The notes under the pieces: generated by a model
Database searches by the model: none
What the model was told of the DNA's origin: nothing
The model's input: the letters and a program-made list of their open reading frames with translations, nothing else
Shown here: piece by piece, positions 20,560 through 27,542 of the stretch
Layout of the letters: every line of letters starts with the position of its first letter
Numbering within the stretch: position 1 is the first letter of the stretch
From: Peptoniphilus grossensis ph5
GTDB taxonomy: Bacteria; Bacillota; Clostridia; Tissierellales; Peptoniphilaceae
Length of the DNA stretch: 52,749 bases
NCBI RefSeq assembly: GCF_000311825.1
Contig: NZ_HE978568.1
Span: 1 to 52,749 of the forward strand
Reading direction: 5' to 3'
Program-made: the position numbers and the translations under genes

Positions 20560-20745
20560 TTAGGTCAATGGCAGACCTGCTTGACCTACCATTAATTTCT
20601 TCGTACACTAAGTTAGGCAAGAGCAGACATTTGCTACGAATCGAAGTTCGCTACGGTCTTTCTCCTATTAAAAATTGCAGCTGACCTACCAGCAATTTGC
20701 TTCGCAAATTGGGTTAGGTCAAGCAAAAGAGACCTCTGCGAGTCC
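20560..20745. repeat. Structured repeat, copy A
   Basis: First of two copies that flank the toxin-antitoxin genes. A 91-base core (20618-20708) matches 21560-21650 with one difference. Units begin with TTAGGTCAAGRGCAGAC or a variant and are rich in inverted repeats. Examples are AGGTCAA / TTGACCT (20561-20587) and a long hairpin at 20681-20722 (CAATTTGC-TTC-GCAAATTG, extended by TGACCTA / TAGGTCA). A shorter degenerate unit precedes the full one. No reading frame of note. The rest of the 20406-20773 gap holds the pyc promoter region and terminator. It resembles a mobile structured repeat or a non-autonomous element; the origin is unknown. Confidence 0.7.
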
Positions 20746-20773
20746 CTAAAGTTTCCATTATTTAATTTTAAAA

Positions 20774-21066
20774 TCAATCTTTAATATATCTTTTTAATTC
20801 TTTATAAAAATTTTCTCTCGTACCAATCATTACAACAATTATTATGAGACCATCATCTTCTATAAGTTCATAGCAAATCTCATAATTAGTCTTGTTGTAA
20901 AAAATATCCAAAGACCAAAAATTTTTTAAGTCGCCTATTTTTCTTTGCCCTACAGTGTAATCATCTTTTATTTTGTCTAGCCCTCTTTAATTTTATTTTT
21001 TAAATTCTTGTCCTTTAATTTTTTTATGAATTTTTGACTGGATTTTGAAAGTAAAAGCTTAGTCAT
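20774..21066 (-). pseudogene. RelE/ParE-family toxin gene, frameshifted
   Basis: The ATG at 21066 overlaps the antitoxin stop by 8 bases, as is usual for toxin-antitoxin pairs. The first 29 codons (MTKLLLSKSSQKFIKKLKD and on) run into a TAG at about 20979. The next frame then continues without a break for 68 residues to the TGA at 20774: LDKIKDDYTVGQRKIGDL, NYEICYELIEDDG, VMIGTRENFYKELKRYIK. Joined, they give about 97 residues with the RelE/ParE-type fold pattern of mRNA-cleaving or gyrase-targeting toxins. Adding one G to the GGG run at the junction (giving KEGLDK) restores the frame. Either the toxin is dead or the base is a sequencing error. The clean 3' half suggests a recent event. Confidence 0.75.
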
Positions 21067-21394
21067 TGAAAAATTCCTCGTAGTCTAGCATTTCTCCAGA
21101 CTCATATTCTTCTAATAAATCTTTGCGAAGATTTTTTCTGGCTTCAGGAAAATTATTTTTTATTCTTTTAAATTCCCTTAAAAGTTCGTCGCCCTCATAG
21201 CCTTCCTTTATTAAATCTTCAAGAATTAAATCAGAAAAATCATCAAAATTTTCTCGAACTTTAGACAAAACAATTTTATTATTTTGAATTTCTAGGTCCA
21301 AATTATCATCTATGCCGAATCCAAGAGAATCTAAAACTAACTTAGGTAGGATAATTCCTTGCGAATTTCCCCATTTTTTTATAGTTATATTCAT
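21059..21394 (-). CDS. AbrB/MazE-type antitoxin
   Basis: The protein is about 111 residues from the ATG at 21394, which has an AGGTGAT site upstream; the open frame extends 9 codons further without support. The N-terminus (MNITIKKWGNSQGIILPKLV, then a beta-rich stretch to about residue 47) is a SpoVT-AbrB swapped-hairpin DNA-binding domain. The C-terminal half is acidic and helical (residues 48-111), as expected for the toxin-neutralising segment. It should bind the toxin and repress its own promoter. A MazE-like antitoxin normally pairs with MazF; here the downstream gene is RelE-like, so the pair is a hybrid type. The promoter at 21411-21439 is strong. Confidence 0.78.
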   Translation of the reverse strand: MNITIKKWGNSQGIILPKLVLDSLGFGIDDNLDLEIQNNKIVLSKVRENFDDFSDLILEDLIKEGYEGDELLREFKRIKNNFPEARKNLRKDLLEEYESGEMLDYEEFFND

Positions 21395-21410
21395 AATATC
21401 ACCTAAGGTT

Positions 21411-21439
21411 AGTATAAACATTGTTTAACTTTTTGTCAA
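21411..21439 (-). promoter_or_regulatory. Promoter of the toxin-antitoxin operon
   Basis: Minus strand TTGACA (21434-21439), 17-base spacer, TATACT (21411-21416). It supports the antitoxin start at 21394. A small inverted repeat (AAAC-ATT-GTTT, 21416-21426) lies in the spacer and may be the antitoxin operator. Confidence 0.65.
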
Positions 21440-21449
21440 TTGATTAATT

Positions 21450-21660
21450 TTTAGGTCAAGGGCAGACAACTGCTAAAAATCAAAGTTCCCTCTCCTTCTT
21501 CTCTTTGGAAGATGGTTGCCACTGACTTACCGCGAATTTCTCCACAAACTTTTTTAGGTCAAGAGCAGACATTTGCTACGAATCGAAGTTCGCTACGGTC
21601 TTTCTCCTATTAAGAATTGCAGCTGACCTACCAGCAATTTGCTTCGCAAACTTTTTTAGG
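21450..21660. repeat. Structured repeat, copy B
   Basis: Second flanking copy, in the same orientation as copy A. It contains two units of about 100 bases: a degenerate one (21451-21555, TTAGGTCAAGGGCAGAC at its start) and the conserved one (core 21560-21650, one mismatch to 20618-20708). The junctions read TTTTTTAGG. No gene lies in this stretch. With copy A it brackets exactly the antitoxin, its promoter and the broken toxin. Confidence 0.7.
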
Positions 21661-21664
21661 CAAA

Positions 21665-21691
21665 ATAATAGAGCCCTGTTGCCAAGGCTCT
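21665..21691 (-). terminator. Putative terminator of rplM-rpsI
   Basis: Six-bp stem AGAGCC / GGCTCT (21670-21691) with an inner CCTTGGCAACAGGG, then an A/T-rich stretch with a short T run on the minus strand. It lies 18 bases after the rpsI stop. The U tract is weak. Confidence 0.45.
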
Positions 21692-21709
21692 TGTAAAAAT
21701 AATATATAA

Positions 21710-22102
21710 TTATCTTTTTGAGAATTGTGGAGATCTTCTTGCTTTTTTAAGACCGTATTTCTTTCTTTCCTTCATTCTCGGATCTCTTGTTAAGAAACCT
21801 GCTTTTTTAAGAACTGATCTGTATTCAGGATCAACTTCAAGAAGTGCTCTTGCAACGCCGTGTCTAACAGCGCCAGCTTGTCCTGAGTATCCGCCACCAA
21901 CTACTTTTACGATTACATCAAAGGATGCTTCTGTATCAGTAAGTTCTAGCGGTTCCTTTGCAACTGTTCTTAGAGTTTCATAATCAAAGTATTCTTCGAT
22001 ATCTTTTCCGTTAACTGTAAATTTTCCATTGCCAGGTAGAAGTCTAACTTGAGCGATGGATTTTTTTCTTCTTCCAGTACCTCTGTATTGTATTGTATCC
22101 AT
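21710..22102 (-). CDS. rpsI: 30S ribosomal protein S9
   Basis: The 130-residue S9 begins [20 protein letters not shown] and ends with the invariant basic tail [12 protein letters not shown] that reaches the ribosomal P site. I start it at 22102: the GGAGG ribosome site lies 5 bases before this ATG, whereas the frame's upstream TTG overlaps that site. It follows rplM by 12 bases, the conserved rplM-rpsI operon. Normal length and no anomaly. Confidence 0.96.
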   Translation of the reverse strand: MDTIQYRGTGRRKKSIAQVRLLPGNGKFTVNGKDIEEYFDYETLRTVAKEPLELTDTEASFDVIVKVVGGGYSGQAGAVRHGVARALLEVDPEYRSVLKKAGFLTRDPRMKERKKYGLKKARRSPQFSKR

Positions 22103-22114
22103 TCTTACCTCCAA

Positions 22115-22543
22115 TTAAAATTCATATACTTCAGGTGATTGTGCAGCGTGTGGATGTTCTGGTCCTGCATAAACCTTTAGTTTCTTAATCATTTGTCTGC
22201 CTAGTCTTGATTTTGGAAGCATACCCTTAACAGCTAATTCAATAACTTTTTCTGGTCTCTTCGCCATCATTTCAGCATAGACAACTTCTTTTCTTCCGCC
22301 TGGATATCCAGTGTGATATGCGTGAATTTTTTGGTTTAGTTTATCGCCTGTCAATACAACTTTGTCTGCGTTAATAACGATGACAAAATCTCCACAGTCC
22401 ACATGTGGTGTAAAGATAGGTTTTCTCTTTCCTCTTAAAACACTTGCAATTTCAGATGCTAATCTACCAAGGACTTTGCCTTCAGCATCTATTACATACC
22501 ATTTTCTTTCAACTTCATTTGCTTTAGCCATGTAGCTTTTCAA
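22115..22543 (-). CDS. rplM: 50S ribosomal protein L13
   Basis: The 142-residue protein has L13 signatures: [20 protein letters not shown] near the N-terminus, [24 protein letters not shown], and the C-terminal [20 protein letters not shown]. The start is a TTG (22541-22543), giving MKSYMAK, the usual N-terminus in Firmicutes. An AGGAGGA site lies 8 bases upstream, while the next ATG is 20 bases from it. First gene of the rplM-rpsI operon, driven by the promoter at 22602-22630 through a leader with a hairpin. Confidence 0.96.
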   Translation of the reverse strand: MKSYMAKANEVERKWYVIDAEGKVLGRLASEIASVLRGKRKPIFTPHVDCGDFVIVINADKVVLTGDKLNQKIHAYHTGYPGGRKEVVYAEMMAKRPEKVIELAVKGMLPKSRLGRQMIKKLKVYAGPEHPHAAQSPEVYEF

Positions 22544-22562
22544 TGAATTTTCCTCCTAAATA

Positions 22563-22630
22563 GTTTAAAAATTATTCCGGGGCTTTTTAAACATGACCTA
22601 TATTTTAGACTAGATAGCCTTTTTTGTCAA
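22563..22630 (-). promoter_or_regulatory. rplM promoter and leader hairpin
   Basis: Promoter on the minus strand: TTGACA (22625-22630), 17 bases, TAAAAT (22602-22607). The short leader holds a hairpin (GTTTAAAAA / TTTTTAAAC, 22563-22592, with a GC-rich loop) directly before the ribosome site. L13 leaders with autoregulatory hairpins are known in Firmicutes; whether this is one is inference. Confidence 0.55.
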
Positions 22631-22682
22631 TATTTATGGGAAATTTTTTTATATTATTTTCACTTTTTTTCGTCAGTGATTT

Positions 22683-24188
22683 TTATATGCTTTCTCTTTC
22701 TTTTTCTATATTTACATTTTCAAGTGGAGTAGGATAAATTGATTCCTTCTTGAATTTTTCTATTTGCTTCTTGACTCTATTTACAGATGCAATAGTTCCT
22801 ACGCCTGCTATACAGCCGCCAGGACAAGCCATACCTTCAAGTAGATATCCGTCAAGCTTACCTGCCTTTGCAATTTTTAACATCTTCATACATTCTGAAA
22901 GAGTATGTGCTCCTTGAATGTGGATGTCCTTGTCTGGATTCATTTTTTCTGCCACAATTTTTACAGATTCAGCAACGCCACCTGCAATTGGATAACCTCT
23001 ACCAAGGGCAGAGCCGTCTTCTACATCTTCTTCTACTTTTATTTCTGATGGTTCAATGTCTTTGGCTACAAACATGCCCATTAATTCTTCAAAGGTTATT
23101 ACAAAGTCAACATCAGATTTTACCTTTGTGTCAATAGCTTCTAGTTTTTTAGAAGTACAAGGTCCAATAAATACAACAACTGCATCCGGGTCCTTTTCCT
23201 TTATGTGATTTGCAGTGTATCTCATTGGAGAGCCTGAGTCAGAAACTTGTTCGAAAAATTCTGGGAACTCATTTCTGATCATGAGAGTCCAAGAGAAACA
23301 ACAGCTTGTGCCCATGAATGGTATGTCTTCGGGCACTCTCTCAAGGTATTCCTTTGCTTCGTGAAGAGTTGTAAGGTCTGCTCCAAGAGCAACTTCAAGC
23401 ACATCTTCAAAGCCAAGTTGTTTTATCGCTTCTATAATTTGTTTTGCACTTGTGTTGGCACCAAATTGTCCTATGTAGGAAGGTGCAATGGCTCCATAAA
23501 CTTTTTTGCCAGACTTTATTGCCTTTATTAGTTGGAAAATTTGTGTCTTGTCTGATATTGCTCCAAAAGGACATTCTGCAATACATCTTCCGCAAGCAAC
23601 ACACTTGTCGTGGTCAATGTCTGCTCTGCCATACTCATCTGATCCAATGGCATTGACGCCACAAGCAGCAGCACATGGTCTTTCGTATTTTACAATTGCT
23701 GAATATGGACAGGCATCGTGACATCTGCCACATCTTACGCACTTGTCCTTGTCAATTATAGTCCTGTCTTTGCCCATGGAAATGGCATTTACTGGGCATA
23801 CATTTATACATGGATGGGCAAGGCACTTTCTGCAATTGTCCGTTGTATAATAAGCCTTAGTTGGACAAGCTTCGCAGCCAAATTTTATTACATTTATCAG
23901 TGGTTTTTCATAGGCATTGGTGTCTATGTCTACCTTATCAAATCCGTCAGTTACATTTTTAAATACGCCAATCTCTCTAACATCTAGCCCCATGGCTAGT
24001 CTAAGTCTTTCGTCGACAACTGCCCTCTCTCTAAAGATATCACTTCTATATCTCGCCACTTCGCCAGGCACAATCTTGTAGCTGGACTCCTCAAGGGCAG
24101 AAATATCTAAATCATTATAGGCAATTCTTGCAACTTCAGCAAAAACTTTTCTTCTTATGTCGACAAGTGTTCCATAAGTTTCTTTCAT
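22683..24188 (-). CDS. [FeFe]-hydrogenase, probably group B, with several [4Fe-4S] clusters
   Basis: The 501-residue catalytic hydrogenase reduces protons or oxidises H2. An N-terminal region (1-100) is followed by a Cys-rich part (105-210) with several [4Fe-4S] sets (CEACP...CRKCLAHPCINVCP, CVRCGRCHDACP, CVACGRCIAECP). The H-cluster domain has motif L1 TSCCFSW (294-300), L2 IGPCTSKK (341-348) and L3 MACPGGC (453-459). In L1, Phe replaces the Pro of the textbook TSCCPGW, and L3 lacks the double Gly after GC, both unlike group A enzymes; I therefore infer group B. The gene lies 9 bases after a [2Fe-2S] thioredoxin-fold protein gene. No maturases (HydE, F, G) are in the window. Confidence 0.85.
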   Translation of the reverse strand: MKETYGTLVDIRRKVFAEVARIAYNDLDISALEESSYKIVPGEVARYRSDIFRERAVVDERLRLAMGLDVREIGVFKNVTDGFDKVDIDTNAYEKPLINVIKFGCEACPTKAYYTTDNCRKCLAHPCINVCPVNAISMGKDRTIIDKDKCVRCGRCHDACPYSAIVKYERPCAAACGVNAIGSDEYGRADIDHDKCVACGRCIAECPFGAISDKTQIFQLIKAIKSGKKVYGAIAPSYIGQFGANTSAKQIIEAIKQLGFEDVLEVALGADLTTLHEAKEYLERVPEDIPFMGTSCCFSWTLMIRNEFPEFFEQVSDSGSPMRYTANHIKEKDPDAVVVFIGPCTSKKLEAIDTKVKSDVDFVITFEELMGMFVAKDIEPSEIKVEEDVEDGSALGRGYPIAGGVAESVKIVAEKMNPDKDIHIQGAHTLSECMKMLKIAKAGKLDGYLLEGMACPGGCIAGVGTIASVNRVKKQIEKFKKESIYPTPLENVNIEKERESI

Positions 24189-24197
24189 CTTTTCCCC

Positions 24198-24470
24198 TTA
24201 TATCCTTAATTTATCAATAATTTTCGCGCTTACTTCTTGAGCAGTAGCCTTTAGCATAATTTCGTCGTCTACAATTACAACTGGCGATGCTTCGTTGTTG
24301 TGAATTTTGCAATAATTTAAGCAGTGTGCAAATTCAATTTCCAAATTTTCTGCAGAACAAAGTTCGGATTCTGGTCCGCACAAATGATCTTGTAAGTACT
24401 CTACTGCGTCGTAAATAGCGTTAGCTCCCATAAGAGTGCATCTCGCACCCATGCAAATAGTAACTTTCAT
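24198..24470 (-). CDS. Thioredoxin-like [2Fe-2S] ferredoxin (NuoE-type fold)
   Basis: A small (90 aa) protein with MGARCTLMGANAIYD at the N-terminus and CLNYCK near residue 50. The pattern CxxxxC is replaced by two spaced Cys (6 and about 37) plus a pair (about 50 and 54), as in thioredoxin-like [2Fe-2S] proteins related to NuoE and HydC. It should carry electrons to or from the hydrogenase encoded directly downstream. The start has a GGAGGA site, and a promoter (TTGAAG-17-TAAACT, about 24495-24523) lies upstream. No NuoF-like flavoprotein subunit is present, so an NAD-linked bifurcating complex is not supported. Confidence 0.75.
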   Translation of the reverse strand: MKVTICMGARCTLMGANAIYDAVEYLQDHLCGPESELCSAENLEIEFAHCLNYCKIHNNEASPVVIVDDEIMLKATAQEVSAKIIDKLRI

Positions 24471-24543
24471 ATGTCCTCCTCTTCACTCTATACTGATAGT
24501 TTAACATTTAAAATTTACTTCTTCAATCATCATTATAGTTTTT

Positions 24544-24572
24544 TATAATATTATTATTAATAATGTTATAAT
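24544..24572 (+). promoter_or_regulatory. Crp/Fnr gene promoter with palindrome
   Basis: A perfect -10 TATAAT (24567-24572) has no recognisable -35 at the expected place. Instead a 12-bp perfect palindrome ATTATTAATAAT (24553-24564) occupies the spacer. This layout suits autoregulation by the gene product or another factor. The palindrome lies between the divergent hydrogenase and regulator genes. Confidence 0.4.
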
Positions 24573-24588
24573 ATAGGTGAGGTGTTAT

Positions 24589-25233
24589 ATGGAACTTTCA
24601 AAGACGCTAAAAAACTTAAAATTATTTAACAATTTAAATGACTTAGAGCTTGAAGAAGTGAAAAACTTTTTATCTGACATAAAAGTTTATAAAAACAAGA
24701 CCACTATCTTTAATGTTGGCGACGACATAAAAAATTTTGGAATTTTATTAAGTGGGCAAGTTGAGCTTGAAGTTGACGATGACTTTGGCAACAAAACTAT
24801 TCTCTCAAAATTAACTGCGCCAGCACTTTTTGCTGAATCCGTCTTAATAAGTGGAGTGAAGGAAATTCCCCTATCTGTAGTTGCAAGTGGTGACGCAGAA
24901 ATAATTTTCTTCGACTACAATTCTTTTCTTGGCAAAAATTTAAAGTCAAAGGAAAAAGTTAAGGACAACCTTATAAAAATCCTTGCTGGCAAAAATTTAT
25001 TTATGCGCGACAAATTAAACCTTCTCACCCTTCCCACAGCCCGCACAAAAATTTTGTACTACTTGTCCAATGAAGCAAGAAAAAAAGGCTCAAAATATTT
25101 TACCCTTGACTTCAACATTACAGAGTTAGCACAATACTTAAATTTAAACAGGTCTTCACTTTCTCGTGAGCTTTCAAAACTAAAAAAAGAAGGCCTCATT
25201 GATTACCACAATAAGACCTTCCGAATTTTATAA
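24589..25233 (+). CDS. Crp/Fnr-family transcriptional regulator
   Basis: About 214 residues from the ATG at 24589 (GGTGAGGTG site upstream). The N-terminal cyclic-nucleotide-binding-like beta roll (about 10-115: FNVGDDIKNFGILLSGQVEL) leads to a long helix and a Crp-type winged helix-turn-helix (about 150-214: FNITELAQYLNLNRSSLSRELSKLKKEGLI). There is no Cys from this start, so it cannot hold an Fnr-type iron-sulfur cluster, and the cAMP-binding residues are not evident. It is divergent from the hydrogenase operon and may control it. Clostridial relatives respond to redox, nitrosative or other signals. Confidence 0.85.
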   Translation: MELSKTLKNLKLFNNLNDLELEEVKNFLSDIKVYKNKTTIFNVGDDIKNFGILLSGQVELEVDDDFGNKTILSKLTAPALFAESVLISGVKEIPLSVVASGDAEIIFFDYNSFLGKNLKSKEKVKDNLIKILAGKNLFMRDKLNLLTLPTARTKILYYLSNEARKKGSKYFTLDFNITELAQYLNLNRSSLSRELSKLKKEGLIDYHNKTFRIL

Positions 25234-25248
25234 TTTTATTAAATTTTA

Positions 25249-25752
25249 TTATCTATTTTGATGGGCTATTCTTGCAGATGCTGCTGCGGCAATTGCTGCC
25301 ACCAAGTCGTCTGCAAAAGTAGTTACCCTCTCAACTTTTTTCTTTTCATCAAGTTCTTTTATTATGCCAATTTTTTTCTTGTCCAGATAGCCAAAGTTGG
25401 TAAGTCCAATTGTGCCATACATATTTACAATGCCGAGAGTTAAAATCTCGTCAATGCCATAGAGACCTTCGTCGTCATGGATAATTGATTGAATTGGCTC
25501 AGGGAGCTTGCCTTCATTTGCCAAGTCGTCAAGGGCAAGGCCTGTCAAGATGGCGTGAATTGACTCCCTCTTTTTTATTACGCTTTCAACACTTTCTAGG
25601 CATCTATCTATATCAAGATCTTTGATGTATTCGCCTTGAAGCTCTTGAACGAGCTTTGCAATTTCAATTAACTCAACTCCAAAATCCTGTAATCTTTTAA
25701 CAGTATGCTCATAAAGCTCCTGGCTGTCGTATTTATAAAGTATATCTTTCAC
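25249..25752 (-). CDS. pgpA: PgpA/YutG-family phosphatidylglycerophosphatase-like protein
   Basis: The 167-residue protein matches the YutG/PgpA family of Firmicutes. Key segments are QGEYIKDLDIDRCLESVESV, HAILTGLALDDLANEGKLPE, DDEGLYGIDEILTLGIVNMY, GTIGLTNFGYLDKKKIGIIK and the C-terminal TFADDLVAAIAAAASARIAH. The family is assigned to dephosphorylation of phosphatidylglycerophosphate in phospholipid synthesis. Unlike E. coli PgpA it lacks obvious transmembrane helices, as is usual for YutG. Third gene of an apbE operon (8 bases after the unknown membrane protein). It converges on the Crp/Fnr gene with 15 bases between stops. Confidence 0.8.
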   Translation of the reverse strand: MKDILYKYDSQELYEHTVKRLQDFGVELIEIAKLVQELQGEYIKDLDIDRCLESVESVIKKRESIHAILTGLALDDLANEGKLPEPIQSIIHDDEGLYGIDEILTLGIVNMYGTIGLTNFGYLDKKKIGIIKELDEKKKVERVTTFADDLVAAIAAAASARIAHQNR

Positions 25753-25760
25753 AAATCCTC

Positions 25761-26264
25761 CTATTTTTTTCTAATTCTAATTCTCGCTCTATTTCTCTTC
25801 ATGATCTTTGCCCTAGAAATTTTTATGCTAATGCCATAAATAAATCCAGGAATAAGTGTAGCAACAAAAAGACTTAGGGCATTGTAATTTACGCCCAGAA
25901 CCTTAATTGCATAAACCTCTGGCATCAAAAAGAATTCCATGGGAAACTTCCAATAGGATCCACCAACTGAGCCAGTAAAAAATTCTTTACCCAAACCCAA
26001 AAATCCAAGGGCAAATAAAATTAAGCCAATTAAAAAAATTAAATTGCCTGCAAAAAAATCAAGGCTCCTTGCATTTCTCTTTGAGAGCATTTTTCCAAAG
26101 TTATAGTAGAGGACTATTATGACTGCAACTAAAATAATTTTGAAAAAAATATTTCCATAGACCAAATTTCTCATGTTGGTACTTAAATTTATGAGAGCTG
26201 AAATGGCAAAGGTTATAAAAACTATTAAGATGTGAAAAATTAATCCTCTAGTATTATTTCTCAT
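25761..26264 (-). CDS. Unknown integral membrane protein of the apbE operon
   Basis: I do not recognise this family. It has 167 residues from the ATG at 26264 (AGGAG five bases upstream) with four or five hydrophobic segments (about 8-28, 38-58, 72-95, 135-150). A loop between the third and fourth contains GSVGGSYWKFPMEFF, and the C-terminus is strongly basic (RAKIMKRNRARIRIRKK). It sits between apbE (8 bases upstream) and pgpA (8 bases downstream). No flavinylation motif (S/T-G-A-T) is seen, so it is not an obvious ApbE substrate. It could be a membrane partner in lipid or electron-transfer functions. Confidence 0.6.
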   Translation of the reverse strand: MRNNTRGLIFHILIVFITFAISALINLSTNMRNLVYGNIFFKIILVAVIIVLYYNFGKMLSKRNARSLDFFAGNLIFLIGLILFALGFLGLGKEFFTGSVGGSYWKFPMEFFLMPEVYAIKVLGVNYNALSLFVATLIPGFIYGISIKISRAKIMKRNRARIRIRKK

Positions 26265-26272
26265 TTGCACTC

Positions 26273-27415
26273 CTATTTATCCAAGAAATTTTGGGCTTTT
26301 CCTGATAGTTTTATCTTCATGTCCTTGTCAACCCAAATAATTGCAGAATCAGTTTTATCTGCAAGGGCATTTATCTCATCGTCAGTGGAATTAAAGGCAG
26401 CAGTAGATAAAAAGTCACAAAGGCCTGAATCCTCTTTAATAATTGTGATAGACTTTACATTTTCAGAAGGCTTTAAGGTATCTGGGTCGATTATGTGGCA
26501 GTACCTCACGCCGTCAAGGTCGAAGTACCTTTGGTAGTCGCCACTTGTAACTATAGATGTGTTAGCAACATTTACTGCAGCAAGAATTGGATCCTGACTT
26601 TCAAGATCGGGATTTTGAATGCCAATTTTAAAATTGTCACGACCATCTACTGGCTTTCCAATAATTCTAACATTGCCGCCAGCAGAAATTACTGAGGATT
26701 TAACTCCTCTTTCTTCAAGCTCTCTAGCTACAAGTTCTGTTGCAAAACCCTTGGCAGTTGCACCCAAATCAAGCTCCATGCCCCTATCTATTTCAACAGA
26801 TTTTTTCCCTTCATCTAATTTTACATTTTCAATATTTGTAAAAGGACGGAGCTTTTCTAATTCTTCATCACTTGGTAGAGCCTGACCCTTTAGGGCAATA
26901 ACTTCTTCCTCAGTTTTTCCAGATTCATAAAGTTCTCTGTACTCATTCCAAAGCTTTGTAACAGGACCAAGGGCAATATTTGTCTTGTGTGAAATATTTT
27001 TATTGTAATCCACAGAATCCTTTATTAGCTTAAATAAAGTATCATCCACAACAACAGGCTTTACTCCAGCCTCATCATTAATTGACTTGACATTTACATA
27101 GCCATCATAGTTTCTGTAGTTGTCAAAAAGTTTGTGCAGGTCTTCAAACCTTTCCTTGGCATAAGTCAAATTTTCACTGGCAAAACTTTCGTCATCAGTA
27201 TAAATTGCAATGTGAACCACTGTGTCAAAAGTGTCGTAAAATTCAATTTCGCTCTTTTCACCATCTCTTGAGATTTCTTTTGCAACCGGCTTTTGCTCTG
27301 CCTCAATGGCATTTTTATTTTCACTTACATTTGCATTTTTATTTACATTTTTGTCGCCGCAAGCAGAAAGAATCAAAAGACTTCCCAAAGTCACAGCGAG
27401 TATTGCTTTTTTCAT
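26273..27415 (-). CDS. apbE: FAD:protein FMN transferase, lipoprotein (ApbE family)
   Basis: Attaches FMN covalently to Ser/Thr of extracytoplasmic flavoproteins. About 380 residues from the ATG at 27415 (AGGTGAT upstream). An N-terminal lipoprotein signal (MKKAILAVTLGSLLILSAC, lipobox LSAC) is followed by an Asn/Lys/Glu linker and the ApbE domain (about 55-375). Diagnostic segments are ELDLGATAKGFATELV, VISAGGNVRIIG and, near the end, VTSGDYQRYF and HIIDPDT. The open frame extends 15 codons upstream but would hide the signal peptide. No FMN-binding-domain target (RnfG, NqrC or FMN_bind) is in the window, so its substrate is elsewhere. First gene of a three-gene operon. Confidence 0.9.
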   Translation of the reverse strand: MKKAILAVTLGSLLILSACGDKNVNKNANVSENKNAIEAEQKPVAKEISRDGEKSEIEFYDTFDTVVHIAIYTDDESFASENLTYAKERFEDLHKLFDNYRNYDGYVNVKSINDEAGVKPVVVDDTLFKLIKDSVDYNKNISHKTNIALGPVTKLWNEYRELYESGKTEEEVIALKGQALPSDEELEKLRPFTNIENVKLDEGKKSVEIDRGMELDLGATAKGFATELVARELEERGVKSSVISAGGNVRIIGKPVDGRDNFKIGIQNPDLESQDPILAAVNVANTSIVTSGDYQRYFDLDGVRYCHIIDPDTLKPSENVKSITIIKEDSGLCDFLSTAAFNSTDDEINALADKTDSAIIWVDKDMKIKLSGKAQNFLDK

Positions 27416-27498
27416 ATTATCACCTTCTATATGATACCATTTAAAGCTAGACTTTTTCAATAAATAATAAGTTTAAGCCTATTTTGTTCAAAATTTTT

Positions 27499-27530
27499 AA
27501 AAAAATAAAAGCCGCCCCTTGGCAGCTCTT
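27499..27530 (-). terminator. Terminator of the G5 surface protein gene
   Basis: Ten-bp stem AAGAGCTGCC / GGCGGCTTTT (two G-U pairs, 4-base loop) followed by T runs on the minus strand, 12 bases after the stop at 27543. Confidence 0.7.
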
Positions 27531-27542
27531 ATTCAAATAATT

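Noticed and set aside
20560-21660. CRISPR array
   Set aside because: The repeats are about 90-100 bases, few, degenerate and not separated by uniform unique spacers. No cas genes are present.
22683-24470. Electron-bifurcating HydABC-type hydrogenase
   Set aside because: No NuoF-like flavin subunit is encoded, and the catalytic subunit motifs are not group A.
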